DNA of 64,000 nucleotides from Cedecea neteri (GCF_000758325.1 NZ_CP009459.1:4092001-4156000), one strand, 5' to 3'; counted from the first letter of the stretch, positions 38,596 to 49,310 are shown. The notes: generated by a model not told the origin, from the sequence alone. Program-made: numbers and translations.

Positions 38596-40632
38596 ATGAC
38601 TCACCCCGCGAAGAAAATATTGGTAACGTGCGCCCTGCCGTACGCAAACGGCTCAATCCACCTCGGTCACATGCTGGAGCATATTCAGGCTGATGTCTGG
38701 GTCCGTTACCAACGAATGCGCGGCAACGAGGTTAACTTCATCTGCGCAGACGACGCCCACGGCACGCCTATCATGCTGAAAGCACAGCAGCTGGGTATCA
38801 GCCCAGAGCAGATGATTGCCGAAATGAGTCAGGAGCATCAGACTGATTTTGCAGGCTTTAACATCAGCTATGATAACTATCACTCCACCCACAGCGACGA
38901 GAACCGCGAGCTGTCGGAGCTGATTTATGGCCGCCTGAAAGAGAACGGTTTTATTAAAAACCGCACGATTTCTCAGCTCTACGATCCGGAAAAAGGCATG
39001 TTCCTGCCGGACCGTTTTGTCAAAGGCACCTGCCCGAAATGTAAAGCTCCGGATCAGTACGGCGATAACTGCGAAGTGTGTGGCTCCACCTACAGCCCAA
39101 CCGAGCTTATCGATCCAAAATCCGTGGTGTCCGGCGCAACGCCTGAAATGCGTGACTCCGAGCACTTCTTCTTCGACCTGCCGTCCTTCAGCGAAATGCT
39201 GCAGGCGTGGACCCGCAGCGGCGCGCTGCAGGAGCAGGTGGCGAACAAGATGCAGGAGTGGTTCGAATCTGGTCTGCAGCAGTGGGATATTTCCCGCGAT
39301 GCGCCTTACTTCGGCTTCGAAATCCCGAACGCACCGGGCAAATACTTCTACGTCTGGCTGGATGCGCCAATCGGCTACATGGGTTCCTTCAAGAACCTGT
39401 GCGACAAGCGCGGCGACACCACCAGCTTCGACGAATACTGGAAGAAAGATTCCACCACCGAGCTGTATCACTTCATCGGCAAAGACATCGTGTACTTCCA
39501 CAGCCTGTTCTGGCCGGCCATGCTGGAAGGCAGCAACTTCCGCAAGCCAACCAACCTGTTTGTTCACGGCTATGTGACGGTCAACGGCGCGAAGATGTCC
39601 AAGTCTCGCGGCACCTTTATCAAAGCCAGCACCTGGCTGAAGCACTTTGATGCCGACAGCCTGCGCTACTACTACACCGCGAAGCTCTCTTCCCGTATTG
39701 ACGATATCGACCTGAACCTGGAAGACTTCGTTCAGCGCGTGAACAGCGACATCGTCAACAAAGTGGTTAACCTGGCCTCTCGTAACGCCGGCTTTATCGC
39801 CAAGCGTTTTGACGGCGTGCTGGCCGCAGAGATTGCCGATCCAGAGCTGTACAAAACCTTCACCGACGCGGCAGAAAGCATCGGCGAAGCGTGGGACAGC
39901 CGCGAATTTGGCCGTGCGATCCGCGAAATCATGGCGCTGGCGGACATTGCGAACCGCTACGTGGACGAGCAGGCTCCGTGGGTGGTGGCTAAGCAGGAAG
40001 GCCGCGATGCCGACCTGCAGGCCATTTGCTCCATGGGCATTAACCTGTTCCGCGTGCTGATGACCTACCTGAAGCCGGTTCTGCCGTCGCTCACCGAGCG
40101 TACAGAAGCCTTCCTGAATGCCGAACTGAGCTGGGACAGCATCGCTACGCCGCTGCTGAACCACAAGGTAAACAGCTTCAAGGCGCTGTATAACCGCATT
40201 GAAACCAAACAGGTGGAAGCGCTGGTGGAAGCGTCTAAAGAAGAAGTGAAAGCGCTGAACGCTGCGCCGGTAACCGGCCCGCTGGCGGACGATCCAATTC
40301 AGGAGACCATCAGCTTTGATGATTTCGCGAAAGTGGATATGCGCATTGCGCTGATTGAAAAAGCAGAATTCGTGGACGGCTCCGACAAGCTGCTGCGCCT
40401 GACGCTGGATCTCGGCGGCGAGAAACGCAACGTCTTCTCCGGCATTCGTACCGCTTACCCGGATCCGTCTAAGCTGGAGGGTCGTCTGACCGTGATGGTG
40501 GCCAACCTCGCACCGCGTAAGATGCGCTTTGGCGTCTCTGAAGGGATGGTGATGGCCGCAGGTCCTGGCGGGAAAGATATCTTCCTGCTGAGCCCGGACA
40601 GCGGTGCTCAGCCTGGCATGGCGGTTAAGTAA
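38596..40632 (+). CDS. metG: Methionyl-tRNA synthetase
   Basis: 678 residues, usual size 677. Class I synthetase: HIGH motif HLGH at residue 21-24 region, zinc knuckle with CPKC and CEVC, KMSKS as AKMSKSRG, and a C-terminal tRNA-binding OB fold ([18 protein letters not shown]) that dimerises the enzyme. Divergent from mrp as in E. coli. Its 3' flank is different from E. coli: repeats and then mdfA. Confidence 0.98.
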   Translation: MTHPAKKILVTCALPYANGSIHLGHMLEHIQADVWVRYQRMRGNEVNFICADDAHGTPIMLKAQQLGISPEQMIAEMSQEHQTDFAGFNISYDNYHSTHSDENRELSELIYGRLKENGFIKNRTISQLYDPEKGMFLPDRFVKGTCPKCKAPDQYGDNCEVCGSTYSPTELIDPKSVVSGATPEMRDSEHFFFDLPSFSEMLQAWTRSGALQEQVANKMQEWFESGLQQWDISRDAPYFGFEIPNAPGKYFYVWLDAPIGYMGSFKNLCDKRGDTTSFDEYWKKDSTTELYHFIGKDIVYFHSLFWPAMLEGSNFRKPTNLFVHGYVTVNGAKMSKSRGTFIKASTWLKHFDADSLRYYYTAKLSSRIDDIDLNLEDFVQRVNSDIVNKVVNLASRNAGFIAKRFDGVLAAEIADPELYKTFTDAAESIGEAWDSREFGRAIREIMALADIANRYVDEQAPWVVAKQEGRDADLQAICSMGINLFRVLMTYLKPVLPSLTERTEAFLNAELSWDSIATPLLNHKVNSFKALYNRIETKQVEALVEASKEEVKALNAAPVTGPLADDPIQETISFDDFAKVDMRIALIEKAEFVDGSDKLLRLTLDLGGEKRNVFSGIRTAYPDPSKLEGRLTVMVANLAPRKMRFGVSEGMVMAAGPGGKDIFLLSPDSGAQPGMAVK

Positions 40633-40635
40633 TTC

Positions 40636-40885
40636 CCCTCACCCCAGCCCTCTCCCCACCGGGGAGAGGGTGAAAAAACAGATTTATCCCGCTTTATCTC
40701 CACGCCCGTTCAGGGATGGGCTGCAAAACAATCAAACTACCTTGTTTTTATCCCTTCTCCTTTTTAGAAAGGGGAATATGGCAATTTACCCTGTTTTTAT
40801 CCCCTCTCCCTTTTAGGGAGAGGAATATGGCGATTTACCCTGCTTTTGTCCCCTCTCCCTTTTAGGGAGAGGGTTAGGGTGAGGG
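40636..40885. repeat. Interspersed palindromic repeat cluster, locus 3
   Basis: Opens with CCCTCACCCCAGCCCTCTCC and closes with GAGAGGGTTAGGGTGAGGG. Inside, a unit TATCCCCTCTCCCTTTTAGG is present in near tandem with diverged copies (about 40740-40870), separated by AATATGGC.ATTTACCCTG. Between convergent metG and mdfA. Largest copy in the window and located at the synteny break. Confidence 0.85.
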
Positions 40886-40890
40886 TAAAA

Positions 40891-42123
40891 TCAGGCGTCT
40901 CTTGCCTGCCCAACAGTTTTATCCTTCAGGAACAACACCATCAGGCCAAGCCAAACCGCCCCGCCCAGCAGGTTAAACAGGCTGAACAGACCGTTGCCGC
41001 CGAACTGGTAGGCGTGCTTGCTCAGCTCAATACCGACGGTAAAGATCAGCATCTGCAGCATGCCCATCGCCGCCGACACCGTGCCTTTGCTCATCTCGCT
41101 GGCAAACAGCGTCAGGCGCACCAGGCCCGCATTCGCCAGGCCGATGCCAAAGGCGTACAAACTCAGGCCAGCGGTCATCCACAAATATGCATGAGAAGAA
41201 ACCACCGTAGCCACTGCCGCCACAACCAGGCCAGGCACAATCCACCAGCCACCCATGATGATCAGGCTGCGTACGCTACGGCGGGACGTCAGTTTGGCCA
41301 GGACCAGGTTACCGAGGATCAGCGCGCCGAAAATAGGCACCTGCAGCAGACCGTATTCATAGCTGCTGAGGTTCTCCCCGCTAATGATAATCACCGGCGA
41401 CTGGGCAATCCACGCCAGCAATGGCAGGCTCACAAAGCCCGTCGCTAGCGCGCCCGAAACAAAACGCAGGTTTTTCAGTACCAGCTTGTAGTCGCGACCA
41501 AGCTCTTTCAGCGAAAGCTTTTCGCCGAGGCGAGTCGCCGTTTCTGGCATCGCTTTGTGCAGCCCAAAGAAAGAGACGGCGGCCAGCAGTGCAAACAGCA
41601 CGAACATCGTTTCCCACGGAGCCACATGGATCCACGCCGCGCCCACCAGCGGCCCAAGCAGCGGCGCGATGAGCGCCACGTTCGCCATCAGCGCGGTTAT
41701 CTTGATGCAAACCGACTCTTCGAACGACTCCTGAATAGCGGCGTAGCCCACCGCGCCAATAAAGCACAGACTGACGCCCTGCAGGAAGCGCAGGAAGGTG
41801 AACTGCTGAATATCCTGGGCCAGCAGCGTCGCGAGGCAGGTGACAATAAACCAGACCACGCCAGTCAACATCACCGGGCGGCGGCCTATACGGTCAGACA
41901 GCGGCCCGAGCAGCCACTGCAGGAACATCCCGCCCGCCAGGTAAGCCGTCATTGAGGTCGGCACCCATTCCACGCCCGCCTGGAACTGATCCACCACGGC
42001 CAGCATCCCCGGCTGGATCATGTCATTGCCGATATAAGTTGAGAATTCGTAGAGCACCAGGCAGAGCGGGAACAGCAGCGCCTGACGGCCTAACGATTTG
42101 TTAGCTATCGTATTATGTTGCAT
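40891..42123 (-). CDS. mdfA: Multidrug MFS transporter MdfA (Cmr)
   Basis: 410 residues, exactly the E. coli length. 12 TM helices; the essential membrane acid Glu26 ([17 protein letters not shown]) and Asp34 are present, as is motif [15 protein letters not shown]. Proton antiporter for chloramphenicol, ethidium and other cationic or neutral drugs, and Na+(K+)/H+ exchange at alkaline pH. Single gene, convergent with metG, divergent from ybjG. Confidence 0.96.
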   Translation of the reverse strand: MQHNTIANKSLGRQALLFPLCLVLYEFSTYIGNDMIQPGMLAVVDQFQAGVEWVPTSMTAYLAGGMFLQWLLGPLSDRIGRRPVMLTGVVWFIVTCLATLLAQDIQQFTFLRFLQGVSLCFIGAVGYAAIQESFEESVCIKITALMANVALIAPLLGPLVGAAWIHVAPWETMFVLFALLAAVSFFGLHKAMPETATRLGEKLSLKELGRDYKLVLKNLRFVSGALATGFVSLPLLAWIAQSPVIIISGENLSSYEYGLLQVPIFGALILGNLVLAKLTSRRSVRSLIIMGGWWIVPGLVVAAVATVVSSHAYLWMTAGLSLYAFGIGLANAGLVRLTLFASEMSKGTVSAAMGMLQMLIFTVGIELSKHAYQFGGNGLFSLFNLLGGAVWLGLMVLFLKDKTVGQARDA

Positions 42124-42452
42124 TAGGAACTCAGAAGATAAAGAAACGCGCAGAGTGTATTCAATTGCCCGTGCCAGCGGTAGTCAACGGCTGACAAATA
42201 GCACGGGGTGTAAAGCCGCGCACATCATACCTCAATTCTATTAAGGATTTCTTAATCTGTGATGAATATTCTGCTGCCATGAATTTAAGGTCGGCACTGT
42301 GTTAGCAAATACCAGATGAAATATTTTCCTAAACCAACGGTAAATAAGACAAAACTGCTTTACCGTCTGCCGCCCTGCTTCTATCTTTTCCCGCTTTGCA
42401 TCCTGATAATACGGGCTGCTATTTTTAGCTGGTTTTCCCGGGAGAAGGCCAG
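42124..42452. other. Promoter region between mdfA and ybjG
   Basis: No large frame on either strand. AT-rich between 42230 and 42420. It contains the PhoP-box-like site at 42330-42346 and the regulatory regions of both divergent genes. Confidence 0.6.
42330..42346 (-). promoter_or_regulatory. PhoP-box-like direct repeat upstream of ybjG
   Basis: On the minus strand TATTTA-N5-GGTTTA matches the (T/G)GTTTA-N5-(T/G)GTTTA PhoP box with one mismatch. ybjG is PhoP-controlled in E. coli, but the site is reverse oriented relative to ybjG, so it needs proof. Confidence 0.35.
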
Positions 42453-42575
42453 ATGATGCGCGGGGCGCACTTTTTCAGCCACAGCCTGTGGACAGGTTGT
42501 TGGGTAGGGTTAATCCAGGTGGCGCTTCACGGCGCGATATCCACCTGGTCAGTTAAAGCACAGGACAAGTCATGA
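42453..42575 (+). CDS. Putative 40-aa small protein or leader peptide coupled to ybjG
   Basis: Double ATG at 42453/42456 behind GGAGAAGG, 40 codons, stop TGA at 42573-42575 overlapping the ybjG start ATG at 42572 (ATGA). The product starts MMRGAHFFSHSLW and has a hydrophobic middle (WTGCWVGLIQVALHGAI) that may span a membrane. The precise overlap and good ribosome site argue for real translation; a hairpin (42515-42548) lies inside it and could couple its translation to ybjG. No homologue is recognised. Confidence 0.5.
   Translation: MMRGAHFFSHSLWTGCWVGLIQVALHGAISTWSVKAQDKS
42515..42548 (+). promoter_or_regulatory. Hairpin just before the ybjG start
   Basis: CCAGGTGG (42515-42522) and CCACCTGG (42541-42548) form an 8-bp stem 23 bases before the ybjG start, inside the candidate 40-codon ORF. 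Translating ribosomes would open it. Confidence 0.45.
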
Positions 42576-43180
42576 TGGAAACGCTCAACCAGAATCTGTT
42601 TTTGCTCATTAATGCCACCCCGTCGTCGCCGGAGTGGATGATAAAGCTGGCGATATTCTTTGCCCGCGATCTGATCAGCATCGTCCCGCTGCTGATCGTC
42701 GCGCTCTGGCTTTGGGGTCAGCGTAAGCAGATGCCGGCCCAGCGCCAGGTGGTGATCAAAACCGGCATGGCGCTGGTGATTAGCGTGGTGTTGTCATGGG
42801 TCATTGGGCAGTTGTTCCCGCATCCGCGTCCTTTTGTGGTCGGGCTGGGCTATAACTTCCTGCACCACGCGCCGGATGATTCTTTCCCGAGCGACCACGG
42901 CACGGTGATCTTCACCTTCGCGCTGGCATTTTTATGCTGGCACCGCGTCTGGTCCGGCGTGATGTTATTTGTTATCGGCTGCGCGATTGCCTGGTCCCGC
43001 GTTTACCTCGGCGTGCACTGGCCGCTGGATATGCTCGGCGGCCTGCTGGTCGGCATGAGCGCCTGTCTGCTGTCGCAGATCGTCTGGAATCTGCGCGGGC
43101 CACAAATCCACCAGCGCCTGAATCAGATTTACCGCTACTGCTTCGCATTGCCTATCCGTAAAGGCTGGGTGCGTGACTAA
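42572..43180 (+). CDS. ybjG: Undecaprenyl-diphosphatase YbjG
   Basis: 202 residues (198 in E. coli). PAP2-family membrane phosphatase with several TM helices; the three-part active site is seen as the region HPRPFVV (C1), PSDHG (C2, residues about 107-111) and SRVYLGVHWPLD (C3). Recycles undecaprenyl diphosphate in the periplasm for peptidoglycan synthesis and gives bacitracin resistance. Followed by a terminator. Confidence 0.95.
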   Translation: MMETLNQNLFLLINATPSSPEWMIKLAIFFARDLISIVPLLIVALWLWGQRKQMPAQRQVVIKTGMALVISVVLSWVIGQLFPHPRPFVVGLGYNFLHHAPDDSFPSDHGTVIFTFALAFLCWHRVWSGVMLFVIGCAIAWSRVYLGVHWPLDMLGGLLVGMSACLLSQIVWNLRGPQIHQRLNQIYRYCFALPIRKGWVRD

Positions 43181-43210
43181 GCGGTGCGCCACAGGTAAGA
43201 TGCATTAACT

Positions 43211-43236
43211 AAAGCCCTGCCTTAGCGGGGCTTTTT
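43211..43236 (+). terminator. Rho-independent terminator of ybjG
   Basis: AGCCC-GC / GC-GGGGCT stem followed by five T residues, 31 bases past the ybjG stop and before deoR. Confidence 0.85.
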
Positions 43237-43253
43237 AATGTTCAGAGGCCGCT

Positions 43254-44018
43254 ATGGAAACCCGCCGTGAAGAGCGCATTAACCGCCTGCTACAGGCGCT
43301 GAAGCGCAGCGATAAAATTCATCTCAAAGAAGCCGCTCAGTTGCTGGGCGTCTCCGAAATGACCATCCGCCGCGACATTAACAGCGAACCGGGTCAGGTG
43401 GTGCTGCTAGGGGGATATGTCGTGCTGGAGCCCCGTAGCGCTGGGGCGAGCCACTATCTACTGAGCGATGAAAAAACGCGTCAGGTGGAAGAGAAGCGCC
43501 ATGCCGCCAGGCTTGCGGCGCAGCATGTGCAGCCACATCAAACCGTGTTTTTCGACTGCGGGACGACCACGCCTTACATCATCGACGCCCTTGACGACGA
43601 CCTGCCGTTTACCGGCCTGTGTTATTCCCTCAACACCTTTCTGGCGCTGCAGGATAAACCCAACTGCCGGGTAATTTTAAGCGGCGGCGAGTTTCACGCC
43701 AGTAACGCGATTTTTAAGCCGATTAATTTCCAGGAGTGCCTGGGGAATATCTGCCCGGATATTGCGTTTTTCTCGGCGGCAGGCGTGCATCTGCGCCACG
43801 GCGCAACCTGCTTTAATCTTGATGAGCTACCGGTGAAGCATTGGGCATTGAATATGGCCCAGCGTAATATCCTGGTGGTGGATGACACTAAGTTTGGCAA
43901 GGTTCGCGCCGCCTGCATGGGGCCGCTGACGGCGTTTGATACGGTGATTACCAATCGGCCTCCCGCCGCAGAGTTTATAGACTTTGCCGCGGCGGAAAAC
44001 CTGACGCTAACGTGGTAG
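43254..44018 (+). CDS. deoR: Deoxyribose operon repressor DeoR
   Basis: 254 residues (252 in E. coli). N-terminal DeoR-type HTH with RRDI (VSEMTIRRDINSE, about 29-45); C-terminal sugar-phosphate sensing domain with FFDCGTTTPYIIDAL and DDTKFGKVRAACMG. Represses deoCABD and related genes until deoxyribose-5-phosphate appears. Convergent with dacC, 4 bases apart. Confidence 0.94.
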   Translation: METRREERINRLLQALKRSDKIHLKEAAQLLGVSEMTIRRDINSEPGQVVLLGGYVVLEPRSAGASHYLLSDEKTRQVEEKRHAARLAAQHVQPHQTVFFDCGTTTPYIIDALDDDLPFTGLCYSLNTFLALQDKPNCRVILSGGEFHASNAIFKPINFQECLGNICPDIAFFSAAGVHLRHGATCFNLDELPVKHWALNMAQRNILVVDDTKFGKVRAACMGPLTAFDTVITNRPPAAEFIDFAAAENLTLTW

Positions 44019-44022
44019 TCGC

Positions 44023-45228
44023 TTAAGAGAACCAGCTCCCGAACCAACCGTGGAGCTTCATCAGCACAAAGTCCCACATGCGGCTGAAGAAGCCGCCCTC
44101 TTCAACCGGCTCCATCACCAGCAGCGGGCGCTGTTCAATGGATTTGCCGTTGAGCTGGAAGTCGATAGTGCCGACGGCCTGGCCCTTTTTCAGCGGCGCG
44201 GTTAGCTGAGGTTCGTTCAGCGTAAAGCTGGCTTTCAGGTTTTTCAGCTGACCGCGAGGAATGGTCACCGAACCGCCCTCACCCGCCCCCAGATTGACTT
44301 CGCTCTTATCGCCAAACCAGACGCGCTGGGTCACGAAAGTCGCGTCAGGTTTGATTGGCGTTACGGTTTCGAAGAAGCGGAAGCCCCAGGTCAGCAGCTT
44401 TTCGCTCTCGTTAAAGCGAATGCGGTCGGTTTTCGTGCCCAGCACCACGGAAATCAGGCGCATATCACCGGACGTTGCCGAAGCGACCAGGTTATAGCCC
44501 GCACCCTCGGTGGTGCCGGTCTTCATGCCGTCAACGTTGAGGTTGGAACTCCACAGCAGGCGGTTGCGGTTCGGCTGCTTGATATTGTTAAAGGTGAACT
44601 CTTTTTCTTTGTGTACCGCGTACTCGTCCGGCACGTCATGGATCAGCGCCTGGCCCAGCAGCGCCATGTCGCGCGCGGTGCTGTACTGCCCCGGAGCATC
44701 CAGACCGTGAACGGTTTTAAAGGTGGTGTTGGTCAGCTTGAGCTTCTGCGCGTAGTTGTTCATCAGGCTGACAAACGAGTCCTGGCTGCCCGCCACATAG
44801 TCGGCAATCGCGATGCTGGCGTCGTTCCCGGACTGAATAATGACGCCTTTGTTCAGATCTTCCACCGAGACTTTATCGCCTGGTTTCAGGAACATCAGCG
44901 AAGAGCCGCGCAGCACCGGGTTACCGGTGGCCCAGGCATCTTTCCCGATAGTCACCATATCCGTCAGGTGAATCTTGCCTGCTTTCAGCGCCTGCCCTAC
45001 CACGTAACTGGTCATCAGCTTGGTCAGACTTGCCGGATCGAGCTTTTCGTCGGCATTTCCTTCCGCCAGCACCTTCCCGCTGGCGTAATCCATCAAAATC
45101 CAGGCTTTGGCATCGACCTGGGGAGCATCTGCGGTCTGCTCAGCGCTCAGCGCAGGAGCCGCTATCAGTAGCAGGGTTGTCCCTGCGACTAAACCACGTA
45201 GTGTTGCAGGCATTTGCAAGATCGTCAT
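44023..45228 (-). CDS. dacC: D-alanyl-D-alanine carboxypeptidase DacC (PBP6)
   Basis: 401 residues from ATG 45228 ([12 protein letters not shown]), near the 400 of E. coli. Signal peptide to about ALSA; active-site SLTK ([10 protein letters not shown]), SGN (QSGNDASIA) and KTG ([12 protein letters not shown]) in order; C-terminal beta domain and an amphipathic anchor helix ([17 protein letters not shown]). Trims the last D-Ala from peptidoglycan pentapeptides. Extended start at 45282 rejected because signal sequence begins later. Confidence 0.96.
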   Translation of the reverse strand: MTILQMPATLRGLVAGTTLLLIAAPALSAEQTADAPQVDAKAWILMDYASGKVLAEGNADEKLDPASLTKLMTSYVVGQALKAGKIHLTDMVTIGKDAWATGNPVLRGSSLMFLKPGDKVSVEDLNKGVIIQSGNDASIAIADYVAGSQDSFVSLMNNYAQKLKLTNTTFKTVHGLDAPGQYSTARDMALLGQALIHDVPDEYAVHKEKEFTFNNIKQPNRNRLLWSSNLNVDGMKTGTTEGAGYNLVASATSGDMRLISVVLGTKTDRIRFNESEKLLTWGFRFFETVTPIKPDATFVTQRVWFGDKSEVNLGAGEGGSVTIPRGQLKNLKASFTLNEPQLTAPLKKGQAVGTIDFQLNGKSIEQRPLLVMEPVEEGGFFSRMWDFVLMKLHGWFGSWFS

Positions 45229-45476
45229 AAAACCACCTGAGTATCCATTCTTAAAAAATTCACGGTGCGCACCGCCACCCAAAAGTCAGGGTGTGAGTAA
45301 TAACGCACGAATCCACTTAAAGAAACATAGAGTTGGTAAAGTTTTTTAAGTTTATTCGATATCTGCACGAGTTGCCGCCGTCACGCCATTTTTTTTAGCT
45401 TCGGTTGAGAAACAGTGGTGTTTTCGTGACCGGAGCCGGGCATACTCGATGTCCACCTGCAAAAAAAGGAACCATC

Positions 45477-46103
45477 ATGATTACCGTTTGGGGCAGAGAT
45501 AATTCCACCAATGTCAAAAAAGTGCTGTGGTGTCTGGAAGAGCTGAACTTGCCATACCGCTCCGTGCCCGCGGGCGGAAAATTTGGCCTGACGCACGATG
45601 CTGAATACCTGGCGATGAACCCGAATGGCCTGGTGCCGTGCATTCATGACGACGCACACGGGCTTACGCTGTGGGAATCCAATACTATCGTGCGTTACCT
45701 GGCGGCTGAATATGGCCGCGATTCGCTGTGGGTCGATAGCCCCGCCGAGCGTGCTAAAGGCGAAAAATGGATGGACTGGTCCGCTACCGCGGTTGCAGGC
45801 CCTTACCGCGGCGTCTACGCCAGCCTGGTCAGAACCCCGCCGGAAGAACGCGATCAGAAGCTAATTGAACAAAGCATTGCGGCCTGCAACAAGCTGTTTG
45901 CCATTGCGGATGCGGAACTGGCTAAACAGCCGTGGCTGGGTAGCGAAGCCTTTGGCCTGGGCGACCTCGCCTTTGGCCCACAAATCTACAGCCTGCTCAA
46001 CCTTGATATTCCGTGGGATGCGGTGCCAAACCTTCAGCGCTGGTATCAGCAGCTGACCCAGCGCCCGGCGTTCAAGAAAATTGTGATGATCCCGCTGACC
46101 TGA
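45477..46103 (+). CDS. gstB: Glutathione S-transferase GstB
   Basis: 208 residues from ATG 45477 ([18 protein letters not shown]), after AAAAAAGGA; matches E. coli GstB in length. Thioredoxin-like N-domain with [27 protein letters not shown], helical C-domain with [13 protein letters not shown]. Conjugates glutathione to halo-acetates and similar. The stop is 1 base from the stop of convergent yliI. Confidence 0.94.
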   Translation: MITVWGRDNSTNVKKVLWCLEELNLPYRSVPAGGKFGLTHDAEYLAMNPNGLVPCIHDDAHGLTLWESNTIVRYLAAEYGRDSLWVDSPAERAKGEKWMDWSATAVAGPYRGVYASLVRTPPEERDQKLIEQSIAACNKLFAIADAELAKQPWLGSEAFGLGDLAFGPQIYSLLNLDIPWDAVPNLQRWYQQLTQRPAFKKIVMIPLT

Positions 46104-46104
46104 T

Positions 46105-47226
46105 TTAGCTTTCGGTCGGGCTGATTTTTAGCAGCTCGCCGTCAGATTCGTCGGTCAGGACATACAGATAGCCGTCCGGGCCGACGCGCACATCGCGAAT
46201 ACGCTGCTTGCGATCCCCCAGTAGCCGCTGCTCCCCCGTCACCTTGTCTCCGTCCAGCGTCAGTTCAATCAGATTCTTTTCTTTGAGCGCACCGATAAAC
46301 AGCCTGCCTTTCCACTGCGGGAAGGTGTCAGCCGCATAAAACGCCATGCCGCTTATCGCCGGAGAGACTTGCCAGTAATGAATCGGCTGTTCTGTGCCTT
46401 CTGCTTCTCCCCCTTTGGCTTCAGGGATCTTAAGCCCGCTGTAATTAACGCCCCAGGTCGCCAGCGGCCAGCCGTAGTTTTTTCCGGCTGCCGGGATATT
46501 GATTTCATCGCCACCTTTCGGCCCGTGCTCGTTTAGCCACAGCTCGCCGTTGGCCGGATTAATAGCTAATCCCTGCGGGTTACGGTGCCCGTAAGACCAA
46601 ATTTCAGGCCGGACACCAGGTTTGCCAACAAACGGGTTGTCCTGCGGGACGGAACCATCAACATTAAGCCGCACCACTTTGCCCTGCAGCTTATCGAGAT
46701 CCTGGGCTGTGGCCCGCTCGTTGTTTTCCCCTAACGCAATAAACAGATGGCCTTGCCCATCAAACACCATGCGTCCGCCGAAATGGTTGCCGATGGAGAG
46801 TTTTGGCGCCTGACGGAACACAACCTTAAAGTTTTCCAGCCGTTTCAGATCCCGGCTTAACGTCCCATACCCGACAGCAGTACCGGCTTTATTGTCGCTG
46901 CCGCCTTCGGCAAAGCTAAGCCACACGCGGCGGCTGTTGGCAAAATCCGGGGCCAGCACAACGTCCAGTAAACCACCCTGCCCATGGGCCCAGACAACGG
47001 GCACGCCGCGAATCGGCGCGGACAAACCCTTGCCCTGTTGCCACAGATGCAGCTCCCCGCCGCGCAGGGTAATCAACATGCCCTGGTTATCAGGTAAAAA
47101 GTCCAGCGCCCACGGGTGAGGCAGGTTAGTTTGCAGGACTTCAACGTTGGTTTTGGCAGCCAGAGCATAAGAGGCAGAGAAAAGTAGCGAGGCGGCAATA
47201 AGCGTGCGGGACGGGAACGGTGGCAT
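46105..47226 (-). CDS. yliI: PQQ-dependent aldose sugar dehydrogenase YliI
   Basis: 373 residues, signal peptide to about ALAA. Six-bladed propeller of the soluble glucose dehydrogenase family; conserved HPWALDFLPDN, WAHGQGGLLDVVLAPDF (with the catalytic His), GNHFGGRMVFD, NEHGPKGGDEIN and DVRVGPDGYLYVLTDE are present. Periplasmic, needs external PQQ in E. coli. GGAGATCGCC before ATG 47226 supports the start. Also named asd; the function in vivo is little known. Confidence 0.94.
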   Translation of the reverse strand: MPPFPSRTLIAASLLFSASYALAAKTNVEVLQTNLPHPWALDFLPDNQGMLITLRGGELHLWQQGKGLSAPIRGVPVVWAHGQGGLLDVVLAPDFANSRRVWLSFAEGGSDNKAGTAVGYGTLSRDLKRLENFKVVFRQAPKLSIGNHFGGRMVFDGQGHLFIALGENNERATAQDLDKLQGKVVRLNVDGSVPQDNPFVGKPGVRPEIWSYGHRNPQGLAINPANGELWLNEHGPKGGDEINIPAAGKNYGWPLATWGVNYSGLKIPEAKGGEAEGTEQPIHYWQVSPAISGMAFYAADTFPQWKGRLFIGALKEKNLIELTLDGDKVTGEQRLLGDRKQRIRDVRVGPDGYLYVLTDESDGELLKISPTES

Positions 47227-47337
47227 GGCGATCTCCTGGTTTTGGCTATCCGTTAAGGGTAGCTGCCGGAGACAAGCCAGCGCCTGGTTTTACATAACAT
47301 TAAGAACGGGGAGCCTGGCAGACTCCCCGCGCTCGGA

Positions 47338-47721
47338 TCAGGCTTCTATGGCCTTTCCGCGTTCTGCCAGCGCATTCAGGCTACGGCTGAGCTGCATCAG
47401 GCTGGCTTCAAGTTTTGCCGCATCAACCGCGATGTATTGCGGGCAATCTTTGCGCCCGCTCATCAGGCAAAGTGCGGTAGATGAACACGCCTCAACGGCA
47501 TGGCGAAAATCATCTTTTTCGTCGTCGGCCAGGCTCGCCTGCAGCACAAAAGCAGCATCGCGGCTCCGGTGACAGACATCCAGCAAACGAGTCCGCAGCT
47601 GTTCGCTTTCGCTGACAGACATGTACCCTTTGGCCTTTCTCAACGCCAGGTAGGCGGCAATTTCTCCCTTCGCGGCCTGCAGTTTTTTCAACAGGTCGTG
47701 TTTGACCGTACATCCGGACAT
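47338..47721 (-). CDS. bssR: Biofilm formation regulator BssR
   Basis: 127 residues from ATG 47721 (MSGCTVKHDLL), equal to E. coli BssR; the core AAYLALRKAKGYMSVSES and CLMSGRKDCP match, the rest is diverged. In E. coli BssR represses biofilm formation through indole and AI-2 signalling in glucose. The ribosome site GGAGGATG precedes the start; next to it is an inverted repeat (47736-47756). Confidence 0.88.
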   Translation of the reverse strand: MSGCTVKHDLLKKLQAAKGEIAAYLALRKAKGYMSVSESEQLRTRLLDVCHRSRDAAFVLQASLADDEKDDFRHAVEACSSTALCLMSGRKDCPQYIAVDAAKLEASLMQLSRSLNALAERGKAIEA

Positions 47722-47735
47722 AAGGCATCCTCCTC

Positions 47736-47756
47736 GTGGGTTACCCATTAACCCAC
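47736..47756. repeat. Inverted repeat abutting the bssR ribosome site
   Basis: GTGGGTTA-N5-TAACCCAC, a perfect 8-bp inverted repeat, ends 3 bases before the Shine-Dalgarno of bssR in the direction of transcription. It could be an operator or an mRNA hairpin that affects initiation. Confidence 0.5.
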
Positions 47757-47964
47757 AGGTTAAGTATGGTCAAAGGGGGATAATTCGCGGCTAATATCTT
47801 TCGCATTTGATGCTATTTTCCAGGCAAGCCGGAGTATGTGGTGGGTAAACAGAAGCGGAATAAATCATCTCTGACGCAAACTGCAATTCTCCAGTACAAA
47901 TTCCCGCCCAACCTCTGTAGAATCCCTGCCCTAATCTTTCTAATAATTGAACACTTTTTAAGCT

Positions 47965-49290
47965 ATGAGCAATGTGACCCAACAACCCCGTATCGGGTTT
48001 GTCTCCCTCGGCTGCCCGAAAAACCTCGTGGACTCCGAACGCATCCTGACTGAACTGCGCACCGAAGGCTATGACGTGGTGCCAAGCTATGACGACGCCG
48101 ACATGGTCATCGTCAACACCTGCGGCTTTATCGACAGCGCCGTACAGGAATCGCTTGAAGCCATCGGTGAAGCGCTGAACGAAAACGGTAAGGTGATTGT
48201 CACCGGTTGCCTGGGCGCAAAAGAAGATCAGATCCGCGAAGTGCATCCGAAGGTGCTGGAAATCACCGGCCCACACAGCTACGAGCAGGTTCTGCAGCAC
48301 GTTCACCACTACGTGCCAAAACCGCAGCACAACCCGTTCCTGAGCCTGGTGCCGGAACAGGGCGTGAAGCTGACGCCGCGTCACTACGCGTATCTGAAAA
48401 TTTCCGAAGGCTGTAACCATCGCTGCACCTTCTGCATTATCCCGTCCATGCGTGGCGATCTGGACAGCCGCCCAATCGGCGACGTGCTGGCAGAGGCAAA
48501 ACGTCTGGTTGAAGCGGGCGTGAAAGAGCTGCTGGTGATCTCTCAGGACACTTCCGCTTACGGCGTGGACGTTAAGCACCGCACCGGGTTCTGGAACGGT
48601 GCTCCGGTCAAAACCAGCATGGTGAGCCTCTGCGAGCAGCTGGCTAAACTGGGCGTCTGGACTCGCCTGCACTACGTTTATCCGTACCCGCACGTTGACG
48701 ATGTGATCCCGCTGATGGCGGAAGGCAAAATTTTGCCGTACCTCGACATTCCGCTGCAGCACGCCAGCCCGCGTATTCTGAAACTAATGAAGCGCCCAGG
48801 CTCTGCGGATCGTCAGCTGCAGCGCATCAAGCAGTGGCGTGAAATCTGCCCTGATCTGACCCTGCGCTCGACCTTTATCGTTGGCTTCCCGGGTGAAACC
48901 GAAGAAGACTTCGAGATGCTGCTCGACTTCCTGAAAGAAGCGCGTCTGGATCGCGTGGGCTGCTTCAAATACAGCCCGGTTGACGGCGCCACCGCCAACG
49001 AGCTGCCGGACCAGGTGCCGGAAGAAGTGAAAGAAGAGCGCTGGAACCGCTTTATGCAACTGCAGCAGAAAATCTCTGCCGAGCGTCTGCAGGAGAAAGT
49101 GGGCCGCGAGATTCTGGTCATGGTCGATGAAGTGGACGAAGAAGGCGCCATTGGTCGCAGTATGGCGGATGCCCCAGAAATCGACGGCGCGGTTTACCTG
49201 AATGGCGAAACGAAGCTGAAACCAGGCGACGTTGTCCGTGTGAAAGTTGAAAACGCGGATGAGTACGATCTGTGGGGTTCAGTGGTTTAA
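47965..49290 (+). CDS. rimO: Ribosomal protein S12 methylthiotransferase RimO
   Basis: 441 residues, exactly the E. coli length. Radical-SAM methylthiotransferase: N-terminal cluster cysteines in [22 protein letters not shown] and TGCLGA; radical [11 protein letters not shown] (residues 150-157); C-terminal TRAM domain. Thiomethylates Asp88 of S12. Divergent from bssR. Followed by a long hairpin and repeat-filled region. Confidence 0.97.
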   Translation: MSNVTQQPRIGFVSLGCPKNLVDSERILTELRTEGYDVVPSYDDADMVIVNTCGFIDSAVQESLEAIGEALNENGKVIVTGCLGAKEDQIREVHPKVLEITGPHSYEQVLQHVHHYVPKPQHNPFLSLVPEQGVKLTPRHYAYLKISEGCNHRCTFCIIPSMRGDLDSRPIGDVLAEAKRLVEAGVKELLVISQDTSAYGVDVKHRTGFWNGAPVKTSMVSLCEQLAKLGVWTRLHYVYPYPHVDDVIPLMAEGKILPYLDIPLQHASPRILKLMKRPGSADRQLQRIKQWREICPDLTLRSTFIVGFPGETEEDFEMLLDFLKEARLDRVGCFKYSPVDGATANELPDQVPEEVKEERWNRFMQLQQKISAERLQEKVGREILVMVDEVDEEGAIGRSMADAPEIDGAVYLNGETKLKPGDVVRVKVENADEYDLWGSVV

Positions 49291-49310
49291 TTTTTCCCAG
49301 TCTGTTCTGC

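Noticed and set aside
38653-40164. 503-codon open frame on the minus strand inside metG
   Set aside because: Complete antisense shadow of metG; no ribosome site and no family-like sequence.
40636-40885. Possible CRISPR-like array because of tandem ~60-base units
   Set aside because: Units are degenerate palindromes without unique spacers, no cas genes, and the same motif occurs at four other loci.
47791-48762. 323-codon minus-strand frame over the rimO start
   Set aside because: Overlaps rimO almost fully and has no recognisable domain.
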